From positions 111,665 through 175,664 of the forward strand of contig NZ_MLYP01000002.1 of NCBI RefSeq assembly GCF_001866645.1: DNA of 64,000 nt. Direction: 5' to 3'. The notes under the pieces were generated by a model. The model did not search any database. It was not told where the DNA came from and saw only the letters and a program-made list of their open reading frames with translations. This document shows positions 39,998 to 48,619 of the stretch, piece by piece (the stretch's first letter is position 1; every line of letters begins with the position of its first letter). This DNA comes from Streptomyces colonosanans (GTDB lineage: Bacteria; Actinomycetota; Actinomycetes; Streptomycetales; Streptomycetaceae). A program made the position numbers and the translations under genes.

Positions 39998-41020
39998 GTG
40001 CTTGCTTCCCCGATGATCAGTGTCATAGTCGCCGCGCACGACCTTCAGGGACAGCTGAAGGTCTGCCTGGATTCGATACTGAACCAGTCCTTCCGGGACG
40101 TGGAGGTTGTCGCGGTCCTCGACCAGTCTGCTGAATGCCCTGCGGGCTTGGTGGATGACTATGCTCGGCGCGATGGGCGGGTCTCGGTCGTGCGGCTGAC
40201 GGGCGTCGTCGGCATCGGCCGGATACGCAACGCGGGGGCGGAGCGCGCCGCCGGTGACTACCTGCTGTTCCTGGACAGCGATCACATCATCGGGGGTGAA
40301 ACGCTTCAGGCGATGGGTGATCAGCTGCAATCGGCAGACGAGCCGGACGTTCTTCTCTTCGGGCACACTCGCCTCCATCGCGGCCGCTCGTGGCCCAGTG
40401 CCGCCGCTGGCCTGCTTGCCCAGCAGGGACGTGAGCCCTTCGCCTCGATCGACCAGCCCCAGATGTTCGGTGCTCCCGCCTACTCCTGGGACCGTTTGGT
40501 CCGCCGCGACTTGTGGATCCGGCAGGAACTCGCGTTCCCTGACGGTCTCCACGAGGAGATCACAGTCATCCACCGCGCAATGCTCGCCGCCGACCGGGTC
40601 GCCGTACTGAAATGGAACTGCGTCCAGATCCGTCGTCGGCACACTCAACACCCCGCAGGCTCACCGGACGGCACCCACTTCGACGTCTTCGGCCGGTACG
40701 AAGAGAGCTTCGGCTTGCTCGAGGAGCGCGACGCGCTGGACGTTGTGGCTCCCTTTCTCTTCACTCGTATGATTCGTCATTACCTCTTCCTTCTCAATCT
40801 CGAGGGATGCCTCTCCCGCTCCGAGCGCCCGCAGTTCTTCGAACGCGCCAGCGAGCACTACCGGCGGTTCCTCCCCGACGGCTACGAGCACCCCGAAGGC
40901 CGGGAGGGTGTCAAGTTCCAACTCGTGGCGAGCGGGAGATTCAGTGCGCTGAAGGCCGCCAGTCTCCCTCAGCACGCGCGGAGTTTCGTCTCCCGGGGCG
41001 CCGCCGTCCGCGGACGGTAG
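39998..41020 (+). CDS. Family 2 glycosyltransferase
   Basis: About 340 aa. The GTG at 39998 or the ATG at 40013 may start it, and neither has a good ribosome site. The GT-A domain is clear: ISVIVAAHDLQGQLKVCLDS, then NQSFRDVEVVAV and the DxD-type LLFLDSDH. A helical C-terminal half contains HEEITVIHRAMLA and FDVFGRYEES. Such enzymes transfer sugars from nucleotide donors, and in Streptomyces relatives often sit next to teichoic-acid genes. The acceptor is unknown. No membrane segment is seen. Confidence 0.85.
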   Translation: MLASPMISVIVAAHDLQGQLKVCLDSILNQSFRDVEVVAVLDQSAECPAGLVDDYARRDGRVSVVRLTGVVGIGRIRNAGAERAAGDYLLFLDSDHIIGGETLQAMGDQLQSADEPDVLLFGHTRLHRGRSWPSAAAGLLAQQGREPFASIDQPQMFGAPAYSWDRLVRRDLWIRQELAFPDGLHEEITVIHRAMLAADRVAVLKWNCVQIRRRHTQHPAGSPDGTHFDVFGRYEESFGLLEERDALDVVAPFLFTRMIRHYLFLLNLEGCLSRSERPQFFERASEHYRRFLPDGYEHPEGREGVKFQLVASGRFSALKAASLPQHARSFVSRGAAVRGR

Positions 41021-41220
41021 CCCCATACCCACCAGGTCATGCGGCTCGACGAGTGGCCAGCAGCCGATGCGTGTTCGCCCCTGGGCCGTCTGTGGGCCGT
41101 CCGAGGCCGCGACCGGTGACGACTACTGACGACAGTCGTCCGGAGCGACAGCCGCAGGTCACCCGATTGGATCTGCGACACTGGTACAGCCATGCCTAAG
41201 CCCGGAGAACTGATGCCTGT

Positions 41221-41451
41221 CTAGTCATCCAGCGCGGCGCCTGCTTGCAGGAGAAACGCCCTAACTCCCTGCTCCAGTGACTTGAGCTGATCCGGAAGCT
41301 GCGAAGTGTTGTAAGCCGTTGTGGAAGTTCCTTCGGCGTCCGCTACTTGGTGCAGGGTCTGCATGAACCTGAAGAGGGAAACGAGGGCACCGGCCACCTC
41401 GATCACCTTGGTCACAGAAGGCTCCAGGTCGGCTGGCCCGTCCAGAATCAC
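41221..41451 (-). CDS. Small helical protein, unknown
   Basis: 76 aa, GTG start with GGAGG 7 bp upstream, 48 bp downstream of the flavoprotein gene in the same direction. The sequence (PSVTKVIEVAGALVSLFRFM and QLPDQLKSLEQGVRAFLLQA) predicts two amphipathic helices. I do not recognise it. The ribosome site and codon pattern support translation. Confidence 0.5.
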   Translation of the reverse strand: MILDGPADLEPSVTKVIEVAGALVSLFRFMQTLHQVADAEGTSTTAYNTSQLPDQLKSLEQGVRAFLLQAGAALDD

Positions 41452-41499
41452 GTGGCGCCCTCCCAGGGGGTGGACCCGAAGGGTAATAACGGAGAGATC

Positions 41500-43014
41500 T
41501 CAGTCCCAGCGGGACGCGGGCGGGATGCTCTGGTCGTACTGGAAGACGTTGTGCGGGTCGTACTTCGCCTTGATGTTTCGCAGTCGGCCGAGGTTGGATC
41601 CCCAGTAGGCGGTCTCCCAGTCCTGCATGCCGATGTTCGGCACGTTGACGTAGGCGCCGTCCACGTAGGGGCGCAGTGCCTGGCTGAATTCGGCGATCCA
41701 AGCCTGGGCCTGCGGGGTGAGCGGATCGCAGATGCCCGGCTGGTCGGAACGGGTGCCCCAGCCGACGCCGGGCTCGGAGTAGAAGAGCGCGTCGCGGTGT
41801 GGGAACGCCGTGCCGCCGCGGGGGCTCTTCCTGACCGCCCCGCCGAACGCCTGGGTGAAGAAGTTGCTGTCGTCCGTGGGCGCGTCCTTCATGAACGAGG
41901 AGATCACGTCGATCGCCTTGCCCGGGAACGGCTTCCTGGTGAACTGCGAGTAGAACTTCCAGTTCGCGGGTTCGTCCTCGGTCGGGATCTGGAATCCCGA
42001 ATACACCTCGCCCCAGTTTCCTACCTGCATCGACACCTTGGGGCTGTCGACCGACAGGATCGGGGCCAGCAGCTTCTTCGCTTCCGCGGGTGTTCCTTCC
42101 GCGAGGACCGCGAACAGCAGGGTCTGGTTCCGGTGAACTTCGAGCTGGGTGCCGAGGCGGTTGTCGGCGTACGGCGCAGTACGCTGCCAGGCGTCAAAGA
42201 CCCTACGCAGCTCGCCGATTCCGTCCCATGTGGCCGTCACATACGTGACGCTCTTCAGCGGGGCCACTTTGTAGGTGAGCGAGGTGACGATCCCGAAGTT
42301 GCCATTGCCCGCTCCGCGCAGCGCCCAGAGCAGGTCCGAGTTGTGGTTCCGATCGACCTTGATCACCTTGGCGCACTCGTCGCCTTCCGCGACGACGACC
42401 TCGGCGCCGATCAGGCTGTCGCAGGCCATGCCGAGCCAGCGGGTGAGGAAGCCGAAGCCGCCGCCGAGCGTGGCGCCGGCGAGGCCCACACTCCCTTCGG
42501 TCCCAGTCGTCACCGCGAAGTTGTGCTTCGCGAGCGTGGTCACCGCTTCCAGCTGGTTGAGTCCGGAGCCGACCGTCGCGACACGAGCGGCGCTATCGAT
42601 GTGGACCGACTTCAGCTCGCTGATGTCGATCACAAGGCCGCTGTCGACGTTCGACCAGCCCTCAAGGCTGTGGCGGCCGCTCCGGATCCGCAGCGCGACG
42701 TCGTTCTGCCGCGCCCACGTCAGGGCGTTGACTACGTCCTGGGTGTTCTGAGCGAAGACGATCACCAGCGGATAGTGAGAGAAGAGCTGGTCCCAACCGA
42801 GGCGCGCGTCCGTGTACCCAGGGTCGTTGGGGCGGACGATGCGGCCGGTCAGCTTCGCGGGCGGGCACTTCGCCCCGTGCGCCTCGCCCACGGAGGCCTC
42901 GGTCACGGCACTCGCACCGGGGGCTTCGGCGGCCGCGGCGCCCGGCACGACGATCGCGCCGGCACCGGCGACCGCCGTCGCCTTGAGCAGTCTGCGACGG
43001 GAAAAGTCGTTCAT
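41500..43014 (-). CDS. Tat-exported FAD-linked oxidoreductase (BBE/PCMH type)
   Basis: 504 aa from the ATG at 43014. A Tat signal FSRRRLLKATAVAGAGAIVV leads. The FAD-binding PCMH domain has PLVIVFAQNTQDVVNALTWA, the covalent His in RIRSGRHSLEGWS, and GLAGATLGGGFGFLTRWLGM. The end carries a BBE-type segment with NIKAKYDPHNVFQYDQSI. These enzymes oxidise sugars, alcohols or natural-product intermediates outside the cytoplasm with O2 as acceptor. It stands alone apart from the small gene after it, so the substrate is open. Confidence 0.92.
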   Translation of the reverse strand: MNDFSRRRLLKATAVAGAGAIVVPGAAAAEAPGASAVTEASVGEAHGAKCPPAKLTGRIVRPNDPGYTDARLGWDQLFSHYPLVIVFAQNTQDVVNALTWARQNDVALRIRSGRHSLEGWSNVDSGLVIDISELKSVHIDSAARVATVGSGLNQLEAVTTLAKHNFAVTTGTEGSVGLAGATLGGGFGFLTRWLGMACDSLIGAEVVVAEGDECAKVIKVDRNHNSDLLWALRGAGNGNFGIVTSLTYKVAPLKSVTYVTATWDGIGELRRVFDAWQRTAPYADNRLGTQLEVHRNQTLLFAVLAEGTPAEAKKLLAPILSVDSPKVSMQVGNWGEVYSGFQIPTEDEPANWKFYSQFTRKPFPGKAIDVISSFMKDAPTDDSNFFTQAFGGAVRKSPRGGTAFPHRDALFYSEPGVGWGTRSDQPGICDPLTPQAQAWIAEFSQALRPYVDGAYVNVPNIGMQDWETAYWGSNLGRLRNIKAKYDPHNVFQYDQSIPPASRWD

Positions 43015-43289
43015 GGTCCGTGTCCTCTCGACCACCAGCGGACGTGAATCGGCCCTTTACGGACTATTTATGCGAAGCGGACGTTAGCAAGGGCCACCAC
43101 GGTGGCCCGTCTCGACACGCTCGCAACCACGACCGGGGCGCATGTCCCGAGTGCAGCCCGCCCACGCAGTCCGGCGGCTCCGTCCTCTTCAAGCGGGAGG
43201 ACGATGGCCGGCGGACTTGCCGGACACTGTGACGGTGTCCCTCGAACCCGCCCCTGGAACGGCCGTAGCCGGCGCCAGGCGGCGACCAG

Positions 43290-43468
43290 CAGCAGGTCGA
43301 CCGAGGGGTAGGCCCACGCTTTCCAGCCGTCCTTCCTGTCCGGCGGTGTCGTGGCCGCCCCAGGGGTCGGCGCCGTTCGGCGGTGGCCCAGGCCGGGGGC
43401 GGGGTGTCTCCACTGTCGGGGCCGTCGAGGCGGATGACGGCGTGGAAGTGGACGGCGCCGCGCTTCCC
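43290..43468 (-). pseudogene. Replication initiator (RepSA-like) fragment
   Basis: On the minus strand one frame reads RGAVHFHAVIRLDGP then TPPPAWATAE, the HUH-type region (HFHAVIRLDG) of actinobacterial integrative-element and plasmid Rep proteins. It is followed by disrupted sequence. No start or stop of its own is seen. The HxH of the HUH motif is visible. It lies between the flavoprotein and the next gene (43015-43575 contains no intact gene), showing that an integrative element once extended to here. Confidence 0.65.
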
Positions 43469-43575
43469 CCTGGGGCGGCCTCTTTGGTTACGGCTCCCCG
43501 GCGCGGATCAGGCGCACGGTAGCCGGACGCCGAACGACCTATGGTTGTGCGAGGTCTCGCAGGGGTGACCACACT

Positions 43576-44091
43576 GTGAACATGGAGTGTCGTCCTCCCG
43601 CACCGGAGCCGCACGGGGACGCCGCGCCGGAACGGGATTACACCGGCGCCGTGTACGGCTCGCTGCTCGCCGCCTCGGTGGTGGTCGGGGCCTCGGTCGG
43701 CCCCTTTCCGCGGCTGCAACTCGTTCTCCTGCTGCTCGGCACCGCGGTGGTGTTCTGGGCCACCCACGTCTTCGCCCAACTGTTCGGCGAGCGGATCATG
43801 TACGTGCCGGTGAACGCCCAAGAGATCCGGCGGATGTGCGCGACCGAGTGGCCCATCGTCACGGCGGCCGTCCCACCAGCCGTGGCAGTCGCCGTCACAC
43901 CCCTGCTGGGCATCGGCCCGAGAGGGGCATCGTGGCTGGCCCTGGGCGTAGCGCTGGCCGGTCATGTCGGCTGGTCCACGGTCGCCGCCAAGCACGCGGG
44001 GGCCACCGGCCGCACGGTCGTGACCGTCGGGGCGATCAACCTGGTGCTCGGCCTGCTCATCGTGGTCCTCAAGGTCACCCTGACGCACTGA
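43576..44091 (+). CDS. Membrane protein of unknown function, about five TM helices
   Basis: 171 aa, GTG start with AGGGG upstream (an ATG at 43582 is in frame). Helices: GSLLAASVVVGASVG, LQLVLLLLGTAVVFWATHVF, VTAAVPPAVAVAVTPLLG, WLALGVALAGHVGW, VGAINLVLGLLIVVLKV. Between helices 2 and 3 lies a conserved-looking GERIMYVPVNAQEIRRMCAT. I know no family name. It precedes the DyP peroxidase cluster by 118 bp but may be separate. Confidence 0.75.
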   Translation: MNMECRPPAPEPHGDAAPERDYTGAVYGSLLAASVVVGASVGPFPRLQLVLLLLGTAVVFWATHVFAQLFGERIMYVPVNAQEIRRMCATEWPIVTAAVPPAVAVAVTPLLGIGPRGASWLALGVALAGHVGWSTVAAKHAGATGRTVVTVGAINLVLGLLIVVLKVTLTH

Positions 44092-44209
44092 CGTCATCGC
44101 GGTCCGGAACCGTTGATCAGCTCCCTCCCGCTCAGCAGGCACGCCCAACCGTCGCGTGCAACCCTGGAAGTAGTCCGGTCCCGGCCTCTGGAACGCGGGA
44201 GGAGCGGAC

Positions 44210-44743
44210 ATGGAGATCAAACCGCAGGCGATGGTCATCCCCAAGGAGACCGACCATCTGGAACAGGGGAAGTACGGCCCCGTCTTTCCGCGAACTCCGG
44301 CCTGCTACGGGTTCACCATCATCGGGAAGGTCAAACCGGGCAGGGCCGACACGGTGCGGGCGTACGGCTACACCCTGGCCAAGGCGCTGGAGCAGGATCC
44401 ATACCTTCTCGCGCCGCTGAAGCTGCACTACCTGCGCTGGGTCCTGTTCGACGACGACACGCGCTTCATGTATCAGGCGATCTTCGACACCGACTTCGAC
44501 AAGTACACCGAGGACGCCATCGCGCTGTTCACCAAGGCGGGTGTGAGCACCGCCTTCGAGAACCTCGAAGGATTTCCCGAGGACTGGCGCACGAACCCCG
44601 AGGCGTTCGTGCACTTCGTGCGCGAACACCACTGTCCGAGCTTCATCGAGTACGGAGAGTATCCGTACGTGACGGCGGACGAGGTCAAGAAGGCTCTGCA
44701 GATCAAGAGCGCCCTGTCGGAGATGCTCGACCAGATGCAGTGA
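44210..44743 (+). CDS. Unknown protein of the DyP cluster (1)
   Basis: 177 aa, ATG with GGGAGGAG upstream. It contains PVFPRTPACYGFTIIGKVKP and RADTVRAYGYTLAKALEQDP, then HYLRWVLFDDDTRFMYQAIF and TDFDKYTEDAIALF. The pattern suggests a ferredoxin-like alpha/beta fold similar to the halves of DyP-type proteins, but without haem ligands. It starts a run of four co-directional genes (44210-48123) that includes the DyP peroxidase, and may be an accessory or cargo protein. Confidence 0.7.
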   Translation: MEIKPQAMVIPKETDHLEQGKYGPVFPRTPACYGFTIIGKVKPGRADTVRAYGYTLAKALEQDPYLLAPLKLHYLRWVLFDDDTRFMYQAIFDTDFDKYTEDAIALFTKAGVSTAFENLEGFPEDWRTNPEAFVHFVREHHCPSFIEYGEYPYVTADEVKKALQIKSALSEMLDQMQ

Positions 44744-44787
44744 GACGCCAGACGCAGTGAGACGCCATCTGAAGTGAGACGATCGAC

Positions 44788-45801
44788 ATGAGCGAGGTCA
44801 GGACCGCGCGCACGTACAACCAGAGGCACATTCCACGGAAATACACCCCTGACGGGCGGCGGGTGAGCATCTACGTCTCGTGGAGCTATCCGGCCGAGGC
44901 CGGTCGCAACGCGGCCGAACTGGACAATCGCTTCTCCACCATGACCGAGGTCAGGCGGACGGCATGGCCGGCCTACGAGGATCCCAAGTGGTCGGATCCG
45001 TACCGCTTCCAGCAGGGCATCGCCGGGGCACTGGAGCTGTTCTTCTTGGCCTGGGTGCCGTTCCAGGACTTCGTCGAGGAGGTCACGGGGCATCCCGTAC
45101 CGGTCTATCAGCGCATCGACCAGGCGGGTTTCCAGACCCCGCTCGACGAGCGGGTGCTCGACGACACGGACGTCATGTTCGTGTTCGGGCTGGACCACAT
45201 GGTCACCGGACAGGAGGCGCAGCCCGGTGAGATCGAGGCCCTGCGGGCGTTCCTCGGCCGGGAGGACGCCTGTCTCGTCCTGGGCCCGCACCACGACGTC
45301 GGCGCATCGGACGACCCGTCGGAACGTGAGATGGAGTACCTCCATCACGGCGATCCCCTGGTCCCCCGCCAGCAGCGATTCGCCACCTACGTCAGGGGCT
45401 TGATGCAGGGCCTCGGAGTGCCGGTCATGAACCGGTACGGGCTGCGCCCGGCGACGGGTGAGGGCAACCGGATCGTCCCTCTGTCCACGGTCCGGGACCT
45501 GGACCCGAAGGGCTGGCTGGACGGGGTGACGAACTTCAACTTCCACATGCACCTGCCGCACTACGACGTGACGACCGACGCACCGGACGCCGTCCATGTG
45601 CTGGCCAGGCAGCCGATCGAGCTGTCCAGGCCGCATCCGTTCACCGAGGCCGGCAACACCGAGTTCAACATGTTCCTGTGGATGCCTCCCGGCGAAGACC
45701 GCGCCGGCGATCTGCTCCTGGCGGACTCGACGATCTTCAGCTCCTTGTTCGGCGGGGACGAGAGCCTGCGGAACTTCTGGCGCAACCTCGTCTCCAAGTA
45801 G
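44788..45801 (+). CDS. Unknown protein of the DyP cluster (2)
   Basis: 337 aa, ATG start. No family recognised. Notable segments are RRVSIYVSWSYPAEAGRNAA, RQQRFATYVRGLMQGLGVPV and VTNFNFHMHLPHYDVTT. The His/Asp clusters LVLGPHHDVGASDDP and YLHHGDP suggest a metal site of a hydrolase-like protein. There is no signal peptide. It lies 44 bp after the previous gene and 50 bp before the DyP gene. The similarity in position points to a role with the peroxidase. Confidence 0.7.
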   Translation: MSEVRTARTYNQRHIPRKYTPDGRRVSIYVSWSYPAEAGRNAAELDNRFSTMTEVRRTAWPAYEDPKWSDPYRFQQGIAGALELFFLAWVPFQDFVEEVTGHPVPVYQRIDQAGFQTPLDERVLDDTDVMFVFGLDHMVTGQEAQPGEIEALRAFLGREDACLVLGPHHDVGASDDPSEREMEYLHHGDPLVPRQQRFATYVRGLMQGLGVPVMNRYGLRPATGEGNRIVPLSTVRDLDPKGWLDGVTNFNFHMHLPHYDVTTDAPDAVHVLARQPIELSRPHPFTEAGNTEFNMFLWMPPGEDRAGDLLLADSTIFSSLFGGDESLRNFWRNLVSK

Positions 45802-45851
45802 GCCGGTCAGGAGCACGTAGGGGGCCGCACAGGGCCGCCAGGAGGTCAACC

Positions 45852-47186
45852 GTGAGCGAGCACACGAACGTGGCACTGGAACTCGACGACATCCAGCGCG
45901 GGGTGCTCAGCCCCCGGCCGACGCCCTATGCGGCGACCTACCTCGCCTTCCGTATCGACGACCGGGCTCACGGACGGGAGTTGATGCGGCGGGCGAGTAC
46001 GGCGGTGACCTCCGCGGCGGACCCGGTCAGCCCCTTGGGGGAGACCTGGGTGAGTGTGGCCGTCACCTGTCGCGGTCTGGAGGCACTGGGGGTGCCGCGC
46101 GCTTCGTTGGACACCTTCGCCTGGGAGTTCCGGCAGGGTATGGCGGCCCGGGCCGGGACGCTCGGCGATGTGGGCGAGAGCAGCCCGGAACACTGGGAGA
46201 CGCCACTGGGCGGCCCCGACGCCCATGTGGTGTTCACCGCGGTGGCACCCGACCCCGCGCAGCTGGAGGTGGCTGTCGACCACGCCCGCCCGGCGTACGA
46301 CGGGCTGTCCGGTGTGACGGCGATATGGCGGCAGGACTGCTACGCGCTGCCCACCGAGACAGAGCACTTCGGGTATCGCGACGGGGTCAGCCAACCGGCC
46401 GTCGAAGGCAACGGCATACCGGGATCGAACCAGCTGGAAGTGCCGCTGAAGGCCGGTGAGTTCGTCCTCGGCTACCGGGACGAGATCGGCGGCATCCAGA
46501 GCCCGCGGCCCACCGTGCTGGGACGCAACGGCAGTTACGCGGCCTTCCGCAAGCTCCATCAGAAAGTCGCCGAGTTCCGGCGCTATCTGAGGGACAACTC
46601 CACCGGGCCCGAGGACGAAGAACTGATCGCCGCGAAGATCATGGGGCGCTGGCGCAGCGGTGCTCCCCTGGCGCTGGCTCCGCAGGCCGACGATCCCGCG
46701 CTCGGCGCTGACCCGTACCGCCGTAACACCTTCCTGTACGAGAGCGACGATCCGGAGGGATTCACGACGCCGGGCGGCTGCCACGTCCGCCGGGCCAACC
46801 CTCGCGATGCCGCGGTAGCAGGGGAAGTACGGCTGCACCGCATGATCCGACGCGGCGCCGTCTACGGTCCGCCGCTGCCCGAGGGAGTACTGGAGGACGA
46901 CGGAGCCGACCGCGGCCTGATGTTCGCGTTCGTCGGGGCGCACCTGGGGCGGCAGTTCGAGTTCGTCCAGTCGCAGTGGATGAACGACGGCGTCTTCTTC
47001 GGCGCGAACGACGCCAAGGACCCGGTCACCGGATCCCACGACGGCTCCACCGGCTTCACCATTCCCCGGCGGCCGCTGCACCGGCGCCTCGCCCCGTTGC
47101 CGCGGTTCGTCGTCACCCGAGGAGGCGAGTACTGCTTCCTGCCGAGCCTGACCGCCCTGCGCTGGCTCGGCGAGCTCCACGACTGA
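45852..47186 (+). CDS. Dye-decolorizing (DyP-type) haem peroxidase
   Basis: 444 aa from the GTG at 45852 (GGAGG 6 bp upstream). The catalytic GYRDGVSQP holds the distal Asp, and GCHVRRANPRDAA carries the proximal haem His. A late segment MFAFVGAHLGRQFEFVQSQW is typical of the second ferredoxin-like half. No Tat or Sec signal is seen, so it is cytoplasmic or encapsulated. The C-terminus (RWLGELHD) lacks the classical encapsulin-targeting extension. It oxidises phenolic or dye-like compounds with H2O2. It is the third gene in the 44210-48123 run. Confidence 0.93.
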   Translation: MSEHTNVALELDDIQRGVLSPRPTPYAATYLAFRIDDRAHGRELMRRASTAVTSAADPVSPLGETWVSVAVTCRGLEALGVPRASLDTFAWEFRQGMAARAGTLGDVGESSPEHWETPLGGPDAHVVFTAVAPDPAQLEVAVDHARPAYDGLSGVTAIWRQDCYALPTETEHFGYRDGVSQPAVEGNGIPGSNQLEVPLKAGEFVLGYRDEIGGIQSPRPTVLGRNGSYAAFRKLHQKVAEFRRYLRDNSTGPEDEELIAAKIMGRWRSGAPLALAPQADDPALGADPYRRNTFLYESDDPEGFTTPGGCHVRRANPRDAAVAGEVRLHRMIRRGAVYGPPLPEGVLEDDGADRGLMFAFVGAHLGRQFEFVQSQWMNDGVFFGANDAKDPVTGSHDGSTGFTIPRRPLHRRLAPLPRFVVTRGGEYCFLPSLTALRWLGELHD

Positions 47187-47202
47187 CAGTGGGGGAAGCC
47201 AG

Positions 47203-48123
47203 ATGGAGACCCTGCACCTGGTACTCAACGCCGTCACCGTCATCTTCATCGCGGTCACCATGTTCGCCGCCGGCCTGGGCGCCACCGTATCGGCACTGCG
47301 CGGCGTCTTCACCGACGTCCCGCTCCTGTTGCCGGCGCTGATCGCCAACTTGGTGGTCGTCCCTCTGCTCGGCTGGGGCATCGGTGCGCTGTTCGGGCTT
47401 TCGTCGGCCTCCTTCATCGCGCTCGTCCTGGTCGCCTCGTCCCCGGGCGGCCCTTTCGGGGCGAAACTCGCCATGGTGCAACGCGGTGACGTCGTCGGCG
47501 GAGCGGCCATGCAGGTGCTGCTCGCCTCCGTCGGCAGCATCACCTTCGCCCCCACGGTCAACGGCCTGCTGACCGCCTCCGGCGTCGGCAGCAACGTCTC
47601 CCTCGACGTCGGAGCGCTGGTCCGGACCGTGGCCCTGCTGCAACTCGTACCGTTCGCCATCGGCCTGCTGCTACGCCGCTACGCGGAGCCCACCGCACGG
47701 TCATGGCACGCCGCGGCAGTGTCCGTCTCCAACGTCACGTTTCTGATCGTGCTGGCGGGCATGCTGCTCGGCAACTGGCGGGGCGTCGTCGCGCTCCTGG
47801 GCTCCTTCGCCCTCCTCGCCGGGTTCCTGCTCTCGGCCGCCGCCTTCGCCATAGGAACGCTGCTGGCCACGGGTCCGCCCGTGCGACGTACCACCATGGG
47901 CAGTGTCGCGTCGGTACGCAATGCCGGTCCCGCGCTGGCCGCGATCGGCATCGCCTTCGACAACCAGCCCGCCATCCTCGGGGCGCTCGCCGCCGTCCTC
48001 CTCAGCGGCCTGGCAGCAGCACTGCCGATCGCCACCATTCTCAGCGGCCGGCGAAGGGGTCCCACGGCGGCCACGACGGAGGTGCGGGCGAATGGTCGGC
48101 ATGAAGCGGACGATCCGCCATAG
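47203..48123 (+). CDS. Bile acid:Na+ symporter (BASS/SBF)-like permease
   Basis: 306 aa with about nine to ten membrane helices. Family signals include LVLVASSPGGPFGAKLAMVQ at the first crossover helix and RRTTMGSVASVRNAGPALAA at the second. It begins 16 bp after the DyP stop, so it is almost certainly co-transcribed. BASS-type proteins import organic anions with sodium. Here it might import or export an aromatic acid that the peroxidase handles (inference). Confidence 0.85.
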   Translation: METLHLVLNAVTVIFIAVTMFAAGLGATVSALRGVFTDVPLLLPALIANLVVVPLLGWGIGALFGLSSASFIALVLVASSPGGPFGAKLAMVQRGDVVGGAAMQVLLASVGSITFAPTVNGLLTASGVGSNVSLDVGALVRTVALLQLVPFAIGLLLRRYAEPTARSWHAAAVSVSNVTFLIVLAGMLLGNWRGVVALLGSFALLAGFLLSAAAFAIGTLLATGPPVRRTTMGSVASVRNAGPALAAIGIAFDNQPAILGALAAVLLSGLAAALPIATILSGRRRGPTAATTEVRANGRHEADDPP

Positions 48124-48619
48124 CAGCAGCCGACGTCTCACGCCTGCCATGCGGGGGCCCGCCGACCGCCTCTCGGACGGCCCCGGTCAGAACGGATCCA
48201 GCACACAGGAGGCCGGGAAACCCGCTGAAGACGGGAGAACTACGGAGGGGTGTTTTCCCGCGCCAGGCACCTACTGGTGACGTTGTGTTCAGATCGGCTG
48301 TGCCGGCAGCAGTGGCTTGTGCTCGTCGCCACTCGGCGCGGGCGTCCCGAAGGGCACCGAGCGTGGTCGAGCAGCGGCGGGACTTGGTGGAGAAGTGGCC
48401 GCGGAATCGCGCTCCACCTGGACGCCAGGAACCACGCCCGCTCCACGGTGTGTGGGTCGACGGCAGACGGGATGGGAGCTGGGGAGGGTGGTGGCACTGA
48501 GGAGAGGCGTCGACCTCGGGTGATCAGCGGGGATAGGAGCCGGGTGCGTTTCCGTACCGAGGTCACATAGCCTCTGCTGGCCCGCACAGCCGTCGGGCGG
48601 TTCAAGGGGAGGGATGCTC
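48124..48619. other. Gene-free stretch with dispersed repeat copy 2
   Basis: No gene is supported. It contains at 48406-48493, on the minus strand, the second copy of the 88-bp repeat found at 29790-29877. The identity is about 90% and the flanks differ. Confidence 0.6.

Noticed and set aside
41347..43047. 566-codon plus-strand frame opposite the flavoprotein
   Set aside because: Shadow frame; the minus-strand protein has a Tat signal, FAD motifs and normal length.
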